Counted from the first letter of the stretch, positions 1 to 9,443 are shown. The stretch is 10,244 bases of DNA from Alphaproteobacteria bacterium (GCA_009694165.1 SHVP01000083.1:1-10244); one strand, 5' to 3'. Notes: generated by a model from the sequence alone, not told the origin. Numbers and translations are program-made.

Positions 1-869
1 TGATCGTTGCCGAGGTCGAGCATTTTGCGGTCCGCCAAGCAGCACAGACGATCGATCCGGCGACGACATTCGTTCCGGTCGATGAGAATGGTGTGATCGA
101 TTTGGATGCGCTCGCCGGTGTGCTCGGGGCGCGTGGGACCACGGCGCTTGTATCGGTGCAATGGGCCAATAACGAAACTGGGGTCGTGCAGCCGATCGCC
201 GAAGTCGCCAGACTTGCCCATCGGCATGGGGCGCTGTTGCATGTCGATGCGGTGCAAGCCACGGGCAAGGTCGAGGTCGATCTTGCCGCCGTCGGCGCCG
301 ATTTCGCCTCTTTGTCGGCCCACAAGCTTGGCGGCCCGCAAGGGGTGGGAGCACTGATCGTCCGCGCGGGCGTCGCCCTGAGCGCCCAACAAGTCGGCGG
401 CGGGCAGGAGCTTTTTCGTCGTGCCGGGACCGAGAACGTGCCCGGTATCGCCGGTTTTGGCGTCGCCTGCGAGCTGGCGCAAGCCGAATTGGCGATCATG
501 CCGAGGCTCGCCGCTTGGCGCGACGGCCTTGAGGAACAGGTGGGGCGGCTGCCGGGAACGCGGGTGTTTGGCGGCAGGGTTGCCCGGTTGCCCAACACGT
601 CCTGTTTTGCCGTGGCGGGCGTGCCGAGCGAGACACAAGTGATCGCTTTGGACCTGGACGGTATCGCCGTTAGCGCCGGTGCCGCCTGCTCGTCGGGAAA
701 GGTGGCGCCGTCTCATGTGCTGCGGGCGATGGGAGCGGCGGACGATCTGATTGGCGGCGCGATACGGGTGAGCCTGGGTTGGGGCTCGCGCCAGGAGGAC
801 ATTGAGGGATTCCTCGCGGCGTGGCGCATTTTGTGCCTGCGGGCCGGCGAGCGCCGGGCGGCGGCCTAG
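1..869 (+). CDS. Cysteine desulfurase, NifS/IscS-type class V aminotransferase (5' partial)
   Basis: The reading frame is open to the left edge (first whole codon at 3), so about 288 C-terminal residues are visible and roughly the first quarter of a 370-400 residue enzyme is missing. The fold-type I PLP signature is clear: [20 protein letters not shown] (Asp and Gln contacting the cofactor), and the Schiff-base lysine in SAHKLGG (AAG codon at 324). The catalytic cysteine sits in AGAACSSGK (TGC codon at 687), in the extended loop of group I enzymes rather than the short SufS-type loop. GGGQE and RAGTENVPG are also family motifs. The expected reaction is cysteine to alanine plus enzyme persulfide. 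It lies 14 nt upstream of iscS and is probably co-transcribed with it. It differs clearly from that IscS in the cysteine loop and lacks its C-terminal tail, so it is a distinct paralogue. Its specific role (Fe-S, tRNA thiolation or other) cannot be read from sequence. Confidence 0.9.
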   Translation, partial: IVAEVEHFAVRQAAQTIDPATTFVPVDENGVIDLDALAGVLGARGTTALVSVQWANNETGVVQPIAEVARLAHRHGALLHVDAVQATGKVEVDLAAVGADFASLSAHKLGGPQGVGALIVRAGVALSAQQVGGGQELFRRAGTENVPGIAGFGVACELAQAELAIMPRLAAWRDGLEEQVGRLPGTRVFGGRVARLPNTSCFAVAGVPSETQVIALDLDGIAVSAGAACSSGKVAPSHVLRAMGAADDLIGGAIRVSLGWGSRQEDIEGFLAAWRILCLRAGERRAAA

Positions 870-870
870 C

Positions 871-876
871 AAGGGG
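871..876 (+). promoter_or_regulatory. Ribosome binding site deciding the iscS start
   Basis: AAGGGG lies directly after the stop codon of the upstream desulfurase. Two in-frame ATGs follow, at 878 and 884. Only the ATG at 884 has a usable spacing (7 nt); the one at 878 is a single base away. A further in-frame start at 821 lies inside the upstream gene and encodes non-family residues. Confidence 0.55.
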
Positions 877-883
877 TATGACG

Positions 884-2122
884 ATGAGTGAGACGCGTGC
901 AAGGGCCAACATTCGGTTGCCGATCTATCTCGACTATCAGGCCACCACGCCAGTCGACCCGCGCGTCCTCGACGTGATGCTTCCTTATTTCACGGAGAAG
1001 TTCGGTAATGCGCACTCGCGCAGCCACGGATTCGGCTGGGAGGCGGAAGAGGCGGTCGAGACGGCGCGCGCGCAGGTGGCTCACATCATCGGCGCCGACG
1101 AAAAAGAGATCGTATTCACGTCGGGCGCGACCGAGTCGAACAATCTCGCGCTCAAAGGCGTCGCCGAGTTCTACAAGGACCGCAAAGATCACATCATTAC
1201 CCTGGTCACCGAGCACAAGTGCGTCCTCGATACCTGCCGCCACCTCGAGCAACAGGGCTTCAAGGTCACCTACCTGCCGGTCCAACCCAACGGACTGCTC
1301 GATCTCGATCGTCTTCGCCGGGCGATCACGGACAAGACGCTGATCGTCTCGGTGATGGGGGTAAATAACGAGATCGGCGTGATTCAGCCGCTCAAAGAGA
1401 TCGGTGACATCTGCCGCGGGCGCGGGGTTCTTTTTCATACCGACTGCGCCCAGGCGGTCGGCAAGATTTCGCTCGACGTCGAGGAAATGAAGATCGACCT
1501 CATGAGCATTTCCGCCCATAAGTTGTACGGCCCGAAAGGGATCGGCGCCCTCTATGTGCGGCGCAAGCCGCGCGTCCGGCTGCGCGCCATGATCGACGGT
1601 GGCGGGCAGGAGCGCGGCATGCGCTCGGGCACGCTGCCGACTCCCCTGTGCGTCGGCTTCGGCGCCGCCTGCGACTTGGCCGAACAGGAGATGGGCGGCG
1701 ATAACGAGCGCATCCGTCGTCTGTCCGATCGCCTGCACACGTCGTTGACCAAGGATCTGCCGGAGGTTTTTCTCAACGGCGATCGCGAGCGGCGCTACCC
1801 CGGCAACCTCAATCTGAGTTTCGCCTATGTCGAGGGCGAGTCCTTGTTGATGGGAATCAAGGATCTCGCGGTCTCGTCGGGATCGGCTTGTACCTCGGCG
1901 TCGCTGGAACCGTCTTATGTCCTACGCGCGCTCGGCGTCGAGGAAGAGTTGGCGCACACGTCCATCCGCATCGGTATCGGACGGTTTACGACGGAAACAG
2001 AAATCGACTACGCCGCGGAGTTGATCCGCAAGCACGTCCGCAAGTTGCGGGAAATGAGCCCTTTGTGGGAGATGGTCCAAGAAGGGATCGATCTGAAGTC
2101 GATCAATTGGGCCGACCATTGA
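884..2122 (+). CDS. iscS: Cysteine desulfurase IscS
   Basis: This 412-residue protein matches housekeeping IscS (about 404 residues). It takes sulfur from L-cysteine as a persulfide and delivers it mainly to IscU in the cytoplasm. Visible motifs are YLDYQATTP at residues 16-24, TEHK with the PLP-stacking histidine at 111, TDCAQAVGK at 186-194, and the PLP lysine in [10 protein letters not shown] at 213. [12 protein letters not shown] follows at about 239-250, with the active-site cysteine at 336 in SGSACTSAS. The C-terminal SPLWEM...[11 protein letters not shown] is the IscS tail that contacts IscU in the known complex. Starts at 821 and 878 are also in frame; 884 was chosen for the AAGGGG spacing and the N-terminus. 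It sits between a second desulfurase (14 nt upstream) and iscU (26 nt downstream) in the same operon. No residue looks abnormal. Confidence 0.97.
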   Translation: MSETRARANIRLPIYLDYQATTPVDPRVLDVMLPYFTEKFGNAHSRSHGFGWEAEEAVETARAQVAHIIGADEKEIVFTSGATESNNLALKGVAEFYKDRKDHIITLVTEHKCVLDTCRHLEQQGFKVTYLPVQPNGLLDLDRLRRAITDKTLIVSVMGVNNEIGVIQPLKEIGDICRGRGVLFHTDCAQAVGKISLDVEEMKIDLMSISAHKLYGPKGIGALYVRRKPRVRLRAMIDGGGQERGMRSGTLPTPLCVGFGAACDLAEQEMGGDNERIRRLSDRLHTSLTKDLPEVFLNGDRERRYPGNLNLSFAYVEGESLLMGIKDLAVSSGSACTSASLEPSYVLRALGVEEELAHTSIRIGIGRFTTETEIDYAAELIRKHVRKLREMSPLWEMVQEGIDLKSINWADH

Positions 2123-2148
2123 TCGCGTTGAACGATTAGGAGTTTACT

Positions 2149-2541
2149 ATGGCCTATAGCGAAAAAGTCGTGGAGCACTACGAAAACCCGCGAAATATCG
2201 GGTCTTTCGACAAATCATCCGACAATGTCGGCACTGGTCTCGTCGGCGCGCCGGCCTGCGGTGACGTCATGAAGCTGCAGATCAAGGTGAATGCCGAGGG
2301 CATCATCGAGGATGCGAAGTTCAAGACGTTCGGGTGCGGCTCGGCCATCGCGTCGTCGAGCCTCGTCACCGAATGGGTTAAGGGCAAGTCGCTCGACGAG
2401 GCCGAGAACATCAAGAACACGACCATTGCCCAGCACCTGGCGCTGCCGCCGGTCAAGATCCATTGCTCCGTCCTCGCGGAAGATGCGATCAAGGCCGCGA
2501 TTGCGGACTACCGGGCGAAGCACCTGAAGAACGCGGGCTGA
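2149..2541 (+). CDS. iscU: Fe-S cluster scaffold protein IscU
   Basis: The 130-residue product is full length for IscU, on which [2Fe-2S] and [4Fe-4S] clusters are built from IscS sulfur. The three ligand cysteines are present at 37 (APACGD), 63 (FGCGSA) and 106 (KIHCSV). Asp39, whose counterpart is mutated in trapped-cluster variants, and His105 are also present. LPPVK at 99-103 is the HscA recognition site, consistent with hscB and hscA in the same operon. AGGAG at 2138-2142 lies 6 nt before the ATG. Expression is inferred to be high, as usual for this scaffold. There is nothing odd about the gene. Confidence 0.97.
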   Translation: MAYSEKVVEHYENPRNIGSFDKSSDNVGTGLVGAPACGDVMKLQIKVNAEGIIEDAKFKTFGCGSAIASSSLVTEWVKGKSLDEAENIKNTTIAQHLALPPVKIHCSVLAEDAIKAAIADYRAKHLKNAG

Positions 2542-2572
2542 CGCCCGGCCGTGGTGCGGAGGAGTTGGTAAC

Positions 2573-2905
2573 ATGTCCCAGATGATGACGATCACGGAAG
2601 CGGCGGCCGAACGCGTCAAGTACCTGCTGTCGAAGCGACCGAAGGCCGCCGCCGGAATCCGCATCGGCGTGCGTACCGCCGGTTGCTCCGGGTTGCAGTA
2701 CACGCTCGAGTATGCCGAGGCCCGCAGCGAGTTCGACGAAATCGTCGCCGACAAGGGCGTCACGATCCTGATTGATCCCAAGGCGGCCATGTTTCTGGCC
2801 GGTACGGAGATGGACTTCGTCGATGAGAAGATGAAGTCGGGTTTTGTCTTCAAGAATCCGAACGAGAAAGGAAAGTGCGGCTGCGGCGAGTCCTTTCACG
2901 TCTAG
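2573..2905 (+). CDS. iscA: A-type Fe-S carrier IscA
   Basis: The 110-residue A-type carrier (HesB/IscA family) has the three conserved cysteines: Cys38 in RTAGCSGLQY, and Cys102 and Cys104 in the C-terminal CGCGESF. These bind iron or a cluster at the dimer or tetramer interface. In the family, A-type proteins move clusters from IscU to apo-targets, particularly [4Fe-4S] proteins. The ATG at 2573 follows GGAGGAG at 2558-2564 with an 8 nt spacer. Further ATGs at 2582 and 2585 are possible but lack such spacing. It could be labelled ErpA on similarity alone, but its position between iscU and hscB makes IscA the natural name. Confidence 0.95.
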   Translation: MSQMMTITEAAAERVKYLLSKRPKAAAGIRIGVRTAGCSGLQYTLEYAEARSEFDEIVADKGVTILIDPKAAMFLAGTEMDFVDEKMKSGFVFKNPNEKGKCGCGESFHV

Positions 2906-2936
2906 CAGGCGGCTGCCCCGCGCCGTACGTTCCTTC

Positions 2937-3584
2937 ATGTCAGACTCAAAATCCGAGGGCATGAGCCCTGAGACCGCCGCCGTGCAGGCGGTGTGCTGGT
3001 CGTGCCGCACCAATGTCGATGCGCGGGCGCTGTTTTGCCACGTCTGCGGCCTGATTCAGCCGCCGCGCTCGATCGACCATTTCTCCCGGCTGGGGATCCG
3101 GCAACAGTTCGATATCGATCTTAAGGAACTGGAACGCCAATATTTCGGTTTTCAACGCCGCTTTCACCCCGATCGCTTTGCCACCAAGACCGCCAGCGAG
3201 CGGGCTTTTTCCCTGCAGCACGCCACCGCCTTGAACGAAGCCTATGAGGTGTTGCGCAGCCCGCTCAGTCGCGGGCGGTACCTGCTGGAGCTGCTGAACC
3301 GGCCGGTCCTGGCGGAAGGCGATCATACGGTGAGCGATCCTGGCCTGTTGGCCGAGGCGATGGCCATGCGCGAGTCCCTGGCGGACGCCGACGGCCGAGC
3401 GGAGCTCGACGCGCTGGCCGCTGATGTCGCCGCCAAGACGGAGGACTGCCTGGGCTCGCTGGCAACCGCCTTTGCGACCGTGAACCTCAACGCCGCGGCG
3501 CGGGACGTACTGCGCCTTGGCTATCTCGAGCGATTGGACGACGAATTGCATCTGCGGCAAGTGCCGACGGTGGGATCGGCGTAA
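2937..3584 (+). CDS. hscB: Fe-S assembly co-chaperone HscB (Hsc20) with N-terminal CxxC-CxxC motif
   Basis: The 215-residue J-protein recruits IscU to HscA and stimulates its ATPase. The J domain covers about residues 47-115, with the HPD motif at 77-79 (RRFHPDRF) and the DYF-like start DHFSRLGI. The C-terminal helical domain (about 125-205) is the expected IscU-binding part. Ahead of the J domain, CWSC (20-23) and CHVC (34-37) form a likely zinc or metal site. Such a motif is known in human HSC20 and absent from E. coli HscB (171 residues), which explains the extra length. The ATG at 2937 is preceded by no convincing Shine-Dalgarno sequence. An ATG at 2961 is an alternative that would still keep the cysteines. 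The frame is open further upstream into iscA, but that part encodes non-family residues. The stop overlaps the hscA start as TAATG. Confidence 0.92.
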   Translation: MSDSKSEGMSPETAAVQAVCWSCRTNVDARALFCHVCGLIQPPRSIDHFSRLGIRQQFDIDLKELERQYFGFQRRFHPDRFATKTASERAFSLQHATALNEAYEVLRSPLSRGRYLLELLNRPVLAEGDHTVSDPGLLAEAMAMRESLADADGRAELDALAADVAAKTEDCLGSLATAFATVNLNAAARDVLRLGYLERLDDELHLRQVPTVGSA

Positions 3585-5488
3585 TGGCGTTTCTCGACAT
3601 CCACGAGCCCGGCGCGACTCCGCTGCCGCACGCCGGACAAGACATCGCCGTCGGCATCGATCTCGGGACGACGAACTCGCTCGTCGCAGTTGCCCGCGAT
3701 GGTAAGCCGGAGGTTCTTCGCGACCCCAGGGGCGGCACCGGATTGGTTCCCTCGATCGTGGCCTACCCGCAAGGCGGAAGCGCCCTGGTCGGCGACGCCG
3801 CTCGATTGGTGATGCTGGACGAACCCGAGCGCGTGGTCAGCTCGATCAAGCGCCTGATGGGGCGCGGGATCGACGACGTGCAGATTCTGGCGGGAACCCG
3901 TCGCTATGAGGTGTTGGCCGCCGCCGCCGGCGAGATGGTTCGATTGCGGATCGGCGGGCGAATCCTCTCTCCGGTCGAAATCTCAGCCGAAATCTTGCGC
4001 GCCCTCAAGGCAAGGGCCGAGCAATCGCTGGGCCGCCCGGTGACCCAATCGGTCATCACCGTGCCCGCCTATTTTGACGACGCGGCGCGGACGGCGACAA
4101 AGGACGCGGCGCGGCTGGCGGGATTGCAGGTGCTGCGCCTGGTCAACGAACCGACGGCGGCGGCGCTCGCCTACGGCCTCGACAAAGAGGCCGAAGGCCT
4201 CTTTGCCGTTTACGACCTGGGTGGTGGAACATTCGATGTCTCGATTCTGCGGCTCGAACGGGGCGTGTTCCAGGTCATCGCGACGGGCGGCGATGCCGCC
4301 CTCGGTGGCGACGATTTTGATCAAGCCGTCGCGGAGCATTTCCTCGCCGCGGCCCCACATGATCGCCTGTCGCCGGGTGAAGTGCAGCAAGCGCTATTCT
4401 CCGCGCGACTCGCCAAAGAATGCCTGACCACCCAGGAAACGGGGGAATGGTGGATCGTGGCCGGCGGCCAGCGTAAGGCCCATCGGCTCGACCGAACCGG
4501 TTTGGAACAAATCGTCGACCCGATCGTCGCGCGCACGCTCGCGATTTTCCGCCAGGTCTTGATCGACGCCAAGCTGACTGCAGATCGGTTGTCCGGGGTC
4601 GTGCTCGTCGGTGGATCGACGCGCATGCCACTGGTCCGGCGCCGCGTCGCCGAATTTTTTCAGCGCGAACCGCTTGCCGACATCAATCCGGATGAAGTCG
4701 TCGCCCTTGGTGCGGCGCTGCAAGCCGAGGCTCTGACGCATGGATCGGACACGCTCTTACTCGACGTGACGCCGTTATCGCTCGGGTTAGAGACCATGGG
4801 CGGCCTGGTGGAGAAGCTTATTCCACGTAACACGCCTATTCCCGTCGCCAAGGCGCAGGAGTTCACGACCTATCAGGACGGGCAGGACGCCATGATGATC
4901 CATGTCGTCCAAGGCGAACGCGAAGTGGTCGATCAGAACCGCTCGCTTGCCCGGTTCACACTGACCAGGATTCCCGCAATGGTGGCAAGTGCGGCGCGCA
5001 TTACGGTGACGTTCGCCGTTGATGCGGACGGCCTGCTGACGGTTTCGGCACGCGAAAAAACCACGGGCCGCGAGCAGGCCGTCGTCGTGAAGCCGAGCTA
5101 CGGGCTTTCACCCGAAGACATGGAACGGATGCTGCGCGACTCGATGGTCAATGCTCGCGACGACATGAACCGCCGACTCGTGACCGAGAGCCAGGTCGAA
5201 GGCAAACGAGCGGTGCTTGCCGTCGAGTCAGCGCTGGCGAAGGATGGCGACTTGCTCGACACGGCTAGGCGCCATTCGATCGAGACGGAAGTGGCGGCGT
5301 TGAAACAAGCACTAGACGGAACGGATCGGTCGCTCATCCAGCGCCGGATCGAGGCGCTCGATCGGGCCACGCGGTCGTTCGCCGAGTTGCGGATGGATCG
5401 CGGCATCCGCGACGCGTTGAAGGGCGTTCAAATCGAACGCCTCGAGCGTCGGCTCACCGGGACGCCGCCGACGGCGACGGATTCCTGA
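3584..5488 (+). CDS. hscA: Hsp70-class chaperone HscA (Hsc66)
   Basis: The 634-residue specialised Hsp70 uses ATP hydrolysis to drive cluster release from IscU. The ATPase domain spans about residues 20-385, with phosphate-1 loop GIDLGTTNS (24-32), [11 protein letters not shown] (188-198), [10 protein letters not shown] (211-220) and the adenosine motif [11 protein letters not shown] (339-349). The interdomain linker is [14 protein letters not shown] (391-404). The peptide-binding domain follows to about 505, then a helical lid to the C-terminus. The N-terminal lead ([10 protein letters not shown]...) matches HscA rather than DnaK, and the C-terminus lacks the DnaK EEVD-like tail. E. coli HscA is 616 residues. 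The start overlaps the hscB stop by one base and the stop overlaps the fdx start by one base, indicating translational coupling. No defects were seen. Confidence 0.97.
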   Translation: MAFLDIHEPGATPLPHAGQDIAVGIDLGTTNSLVAVARDGKPEVLRDPRGGTGLVPSIVAYPQGGSALVGDAARLVMLDEPERVVSSIKRLMGRGIDDVQILAGTRRYEVLAAAAGEMVRLRIGGRILSPVEISAEILRALKARAEQSLGRPVTQSVITVPAYFDDAARTATKDAARLAGLQVLRLVNEPTAAALAYGLDKEAEGLFAVYDLGGGTFDVSILRLERGVFQVIATGGDAALGGDDFDQAVAEHFLAAAPHDRLSPGEVQQALFSARLAKECLTTQETGEWWIVAGGQRKAHRLDRTGLEQIVDPIVARTLAIFRQVLIDAKLTADRLSGVVLVGGSTRMPLVRRRVAEFFQREPLADINPDEVVALGAALQAEALTHGSDTLLLDVTPLSLGLETMGGLVEKLIPRNTPIPVAKAQEFTTYQDGQDAMMIHVVQGEREVVDQNRSLARFTLTRIPAMVASAARITVTFAVDADGLLTVSAREKTTGREQAVVVKPSYGLSPEDMERMLRDSMVNARDDMNRRLVTESQVEGKRAVLAVESALAKDGDLLDTARRHSIETEVAALKQALDGTDRSLIQRRIEALDRATRSFAELRMDRGIRDALKGVQIERLERRLTGTPPTATDS

Positions 5489-5829
5489 TGCCGAAAATGA
5501 CCTTCATCACCCCGAAAGGGGAACGACTCGAGATCGATGCGCCGATCGGCGCGTCGGTCCTGGAGATTGCTCACAGTAACAAGATCGATCTCGAGGGAGC
5601 CTGCGAGGGCGCGCTGGCCTGCTCTACCTGTCACGTCATCGTCGACCCCGAATTTTACGACCATATTCCGGAAGCCAAGGAGGAAGAGGAGGATATGCTC
5701 GATCTCGCCTTCGGGCTCACGCACACCTCGCGTCTAGGCTGCCAGATTGTCATGTGCGACGAGCTTGACGGGTTGACCGTCCGGTTGCCGGAAGCGACCC
5801 GGAACATGATGATCGACAAGCCGCGTTGA
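5488..5829 (+). CDS. fdx: [2Fe-2S] ferredoxin Fdx, ISC/adrenodoxin type
   Basis: The 113-residue ferredoxin supplies electrons for cluster synthesis on IscU/IscS. The cluster ligands are Cys39, Cys45, Cys48 ([10 protein letters not shown]) and Cys85 (RLGCQIVMC), a CX5CX2CX36C pattern. This is the vertebrate-type ferredoxin layout; the last interval matches adrenodoxin and is one residue longer than in E. coli Fdx. An acidic EEEEDML segment at 65-71 corresponds to the partner-binding helix. Cys90 is an additional, non-ligand cysteine, as often seen in ISC ferredoxins. The ATG overlaps the hscA stop (TGATG), supporting coupled translation. The neighbours make the assignment firm. Confidence 0.96.
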   Translation: MPKMTFITPKGERLEIDAPIGASVLEIAHSNKIDLEGACEGALACSTCHVIVDPEFYDHIPEAKEEEEDMLDLAFGLTHTSRLGCQIVMCDELDGLTVRLPEATRNMMIDKPR

Positions 5830-5840
5830 ACGGGAACGCC

Positions 5841-6035
5841 ATGAAGTGGACCGACGTGCACGACATTGCCATCGAACTGGATGAGCGCCACCCGGAAACC
5901 GACGTCGTCAACCTCCGGTTCACCGATTTGCACAAATGGATTCTCGATCTGCCCGGTTTTGACGACGATCCCAATCGTTCGAGCGAACGCATTCTCGAAG
6001 CCATTCAGCAGGCTTGGCTCGAGGAGCGCGACTAA
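5841..6035 (+). CDS. iscX: IscX (YfhJ), small acidic IscS-binding protein
   Basis: The 64-residue protein matches IscX in length (66 in E. coli) and in its motifs: KWTDVHDIA at the start, RFTDLHKWILDLPGFDDDP in the centre and ILEAIQQAWLEE at the end. The family is acidic, binds iron weakly, docks on IscS beside the frataxin/CyaY site and modulates desulfurase activity. An in-frame TTG at 5826 would overlap fdx, but the ATG at 5841 gives the family N-terminus, with a modest GGGA at 5832-5835 ahead of it. It lies 11 nt behind fdx and is the usual last gene of the isc operon. Confidence 0.95.
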   Translation: MKWTDVHDIAIELDERHPETDVVNLRFTDLHKWILDLPGFDDDPNRSSERILEAIQQAWLEERD

Positions 6036-6053
6036 CTACGGCGAGGCGTTGCC

Positions 6054-6487
6054 ATGGCCTTTAACCGCGAGTTTCGCGACCACGTCCTGGATCTGCTCGA
6101 GCCGCTCGGCGTCACCGCTCGTGCCATGTTCGGCGGGGTCGGGTTCTTCGTGGAGCGGGCCATGTTTGCGCTCATCGCCGACGATCGGTTCTACCTGAAG
6201 GTCGACGACAGTAACCGGGGGGACTACGAGGCGGCGGGGTCGGTCAATGGATCTATGACGCCCCGGGAGGACGCAAGATGGCGATGCCCTATTGGGATGC
6301 ACCCGACCGTCTGCTCGACGACAGCGCCGAGATGTGCGCCTGGGCAAGCAAGTCGATAGCGATCGCCCGGCAGGCGGCGGGGAACAAACGGCCCAGTAAG
6401 AGAAAGAGCCCGACCGCCAGCGCCAAAGGGGGAAAGGGCGTCAAACGGGGAAAGAATGTCACCCGGCGTCGACCCGGAACGCGCTAA
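6054..6487 (+). pseudogene. TfoX N-terminal-domain protein, split by a single-base frameshift
   Basis: The first 63 codons (6054-6242) encode a clear TfoX/Sxy N-terminal domain: DHVLDLLEPLG, ARAMFGGVGFF, MFALIADDRFYLKVDD, then YEAAGS. The family pattern then continues one frame back, from TGG at 6248: WIYDAPGGRKMAMPYWDAP followed by DRLLDDSAEMCAWASKSI, to TAA at 6485. Restoring one base between about 6240 and 6248 would give a protein of about 144 residues, ending in a Lys/Arg-rich tail (RPSKRK...VKRGKNVTRRRPGTR). Read as it stands, the first frame ends at 6359 with unrelated residues. GGCGAGG at 6040-6046 is a plausible ribosome site. It starts 18 nt after iscX and probably reads through from the isc operon. 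Both halves keep family residues, so the lesion is either very recent or a sequence error. The function of stand-alone TfoX_N proteins is poorly known; competence regulation should not be assumed. Confidence 0.8.
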
Positions 6488-7259
6488 CGCCCCGTGAAGG
6501 TCGGCTGACGCTTCTCGAGGAAGGCACTGACGCCTTCCTGCTTGTCTTCGGTCTGATAGAGGGTGAGGCTCGTCGTTCGCTCGAAGGCGAGCCCGGCTTC
6601 CAGCGACATGGCGAAGGCGGCGAGGACCGATTGTTTGGCGGCGCGGACAGCCAGCGGAGGCTGCGCGGCAATCTTCTCGGCAATTGCCAGTGCTCGCGCG
6701 ATCGTTTGCGCGGCCGGCACGACCTCGGCCACCATACCTGCGGCCAAGGCGGTTGCGGCATCGATGAACTCGCTCGTCAGAATCATTTTCATGGCGAGCG
6801 GCTTGCCCGCCGCGCGGACGAGCCGTTGCGTGCCACCCAGGGCCGGAATGATCCCCAAGCGCAGTTCGGGCAAGCCAAATTTTGCTGTATCGCCAGCGAT
6901 GGCGATGTCGGCCATCAGCGCCATCTCGCAACCACCGCCGAGCGCGTACCCGTTAACCGCGGCGACGATCGGCTTGCTGAAGCTCTGAATCGAGTCCCAG
7001 TAATGGAAACGCTCGTCGGTCGGACTACCGTGAACGGGGCGGACCTTCAATTCGTTGATGTCCGCACCGGCGGCAAACACTTCGGCTCCACCGGTGAGCA
7101 GAACGGACAGGATGCCGTCGTCGGCCGCTGCCGCCGCGAATGCTTCGGCAAGCAACCTGATCAGGTTGTTGCTGAGCGCATTGCGAACCTTCGGACGGTT
7201 GAGGGTTAACTGCAGTACACCCCGAGCCGGGCGTTCAACCAGAAGGTCGCTGCCCTCGC

Positions 7260-7263
<4 letters not shown>
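6484..7263 (-). CDS. Enoyl-CoA hydratase/isomerase family protein (crotonase)
   Basis: The 259-residue crotonase has the usual family length. The oxyanion-hole segments FAAGADI (63-69) and NGYALGGGCE (104-113) are present. Both catalytic glutamates of true hydratases are there: Glu113 in GGGCEMAL and Glu133 in FGLPELRLGIIP. GGTQRL follows at 143-148. This supports syn-hydration of 2-trans-enoyl-CoA to 3-hydroxyacyl-CoA in fatty-acid or aromatic-acid degradation; the acyl substrate cannot be read from sequence. The C-terminal EGVSAFLEKR-PTFTGR ending is typical. The ATG overlaps the helicase stop as ATGA, so translation is probably coupled. Its TAG shares bases with the TfoX-gene TAA on the other strand, leaving no room for a terminator between them. 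Confidence 0.93.
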
Positions 7264-8690
<1,427 letters not shown>

Positions 8691-8741
8691 GACCAAGCCC
8701 GGCGGCGGCGGCGAAGAAGCGCCAGAGGCATATTGGGGGGA

Positions 8742-8770
8742 CCGATACTCGAATCCGGGCGGCCCGTCAA
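8742..8770 (-). promoter_or_regulatory. Possible sigma-70-type promoter for the helicase/crotonase unit
   Basis: On the minus strand TTGACG (8770-8765) is followed after 17 nt by TATCGG (8747-8742). The -35 matches five of six consensus bases and the -10 three of six. Transcription would begin near 8735, giving a leader of about 45 nt before the helicase ATG. It lies in the 169 nt gap upstream of the helicase gene, where a promoter is expected. This is pattern matching only. Confidence 0.35.
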
Positions 8771-8831
8771 CTTATGCCGACGTTACGCCTCCTCGGAATG
8801 TCTGATTCTGGCTATTCGCCGCTCCGTCGGT

Positions 8832-8854
8832 CCCCCTCTTGCGGTCGAAGGGGG
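8832..8854 (-). terminator. GC-rich hairpin just after the lipoprotein stop, weak terminator candidate
   Basis: CCCCCT (8832-8837) can pair with AGGGGG (8849-8854) across an 11 nt loop. On the minus strand it begins 5 nt after the lipoprotein stop codon. No run of T follows on either strand, so it is not a classical intrinsic terminator. It may be a 3' protective stem, or transcription may read on to the helicase genes. Confidence 0.25.
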
Positions 8855-8859
8855 GCTGA

Positions 8860-9438
8860 TCACGAGCAGGGGCCCGCCGCTGGATTGCTGCAAGGCGAAA
8901 CGAACGGCGAATTCCATGGCATTGCCGCGCTCATTAGTTGGTTGAGCAGCTTCTGAAACAGCGGATCGCGGGGATCGTTGGGGATCTGGGCCCGCGCATC
9001 GACCTCGGTGACCGCCTGGTCGCCGCTGCAGAAAACGGCGGTGACCGTAACGATTGGCTGCGCCGCCAAGGTTGAAATGCCCCCATCGCCCGAGCGACAG
9101 ATGCGGGATCCGCTCAGATAGCGCTCGCTCGGATTGAAGACCAGGGCAAGACGAAAGGCGTGGGTCGGTGCGGGGATGGGGGTGGTGGAGAAGGTGGCGC
9201 GCGGAAAGGGCTGTTCGAGCTGAAGTCGTTCGGTGATGAGACGGTTGAATTCCTCGCGGGGTAACGGCGAGGGATTGCCATAGATCGTTGTCGGGAAGGG
9301 GCCCGATATGGCGACGTACTGCACGAAGGTTGGCGAGTATCCCGCTCCGGTCGTCCCGAACGGCGACACCAGCATGGGGTTCTGTTCACAGGCGACAATC
9401 CCGCCCGCAACCAGGACGACAAGAAGTTTCTTCAACAT
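8860..9438 (-). CDS. Uncharacterised small lipoprotein, paralogue A
   Basis: The 192-residue product begins with a lipoprotein signal: MLKK, a hydrophobic stretch and GGIVAC, with the lipidated cysteine predicted at 17. A membrane-anchored periplasmic location is expected. I do not recognise the family. Visible features are VQYVAISGPFPTTIYGNP (39-56), FRLALVFN (95-102), cysteines 114 (RICRSG) and 137 (AVFCSG), and LFQKLLNQLMSAAMP (160-174). All of these recur in the next gene upstream. Two more cysteines (183, 191) lie in a Pro/Ser/Cys-rich tail that the other copy lacks. The paired cysteines 114 and 137 could form a disulfide (inference). The ATG at 9438 was chosen over an in-frame codon at 9450 because of GGAGG at the right distance and the signal-peptide start. 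Confidence 0.85.
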   Translation of the reverse strand: MLKKLLVVLVAGGIVACEQNPMLVSPFGTTGAGYSPTFVQYVAISGPFPTTIYGNPSPLPREEFNRLITERLQLEQPFPRATFSTTPIPAPTHAFRLALVFNPSERYLSGSRICRSGDGGISTLAAQPIVTVTAVFCSGDQAVTEVDARAQIPNDPRDPLFQKLLNQLMSAAMPWNSPFVSPCSNPAAGPCS

Positions 9439-9443
9439 GATTG

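Noticed and set aside
821..883. Longer iscS with start at 821 or 878
   Set aside because: The extra residues from 821 lie inside the upstream desulfurase gene and match no IscS N-terminus; the ATG at 878 is one base from the Shine-Dalgarno sequence.
866..1738. Minus-strand open frame (290 codons) opposite iscS
   Set aside because: It lies wholly antisense to a canonical IscS and shows no family signature.
2844..2936. Longer hscB beginning inside iscA
   Set aside because: The added residues are an Arg/Ser/Ala-rich shadow of the iscA 3' end and not part of the HscB family.
6211..6248. Programmed -1 frameshift in the TfoX gene at the G6 run
   Set aside because: Slippage at 6217-6222 would discard the family-consensus DYEAAGS residues, and no proper heptamer in the zero frame or downstream stem was evident.
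6224..6931. Minus-strand open frame of 235 codons overlapping the crotonase and the TfoX gene
   Set aside because: It is out of frame with the crotonase on the same strand and its translation is Arg/Gly-rich without motifs.
8832..8854. Strong intrinsic terminator
   Set aside because: The stem is GC-rich, but no T tract follows on either strand; it is kept only as a weak candidate.
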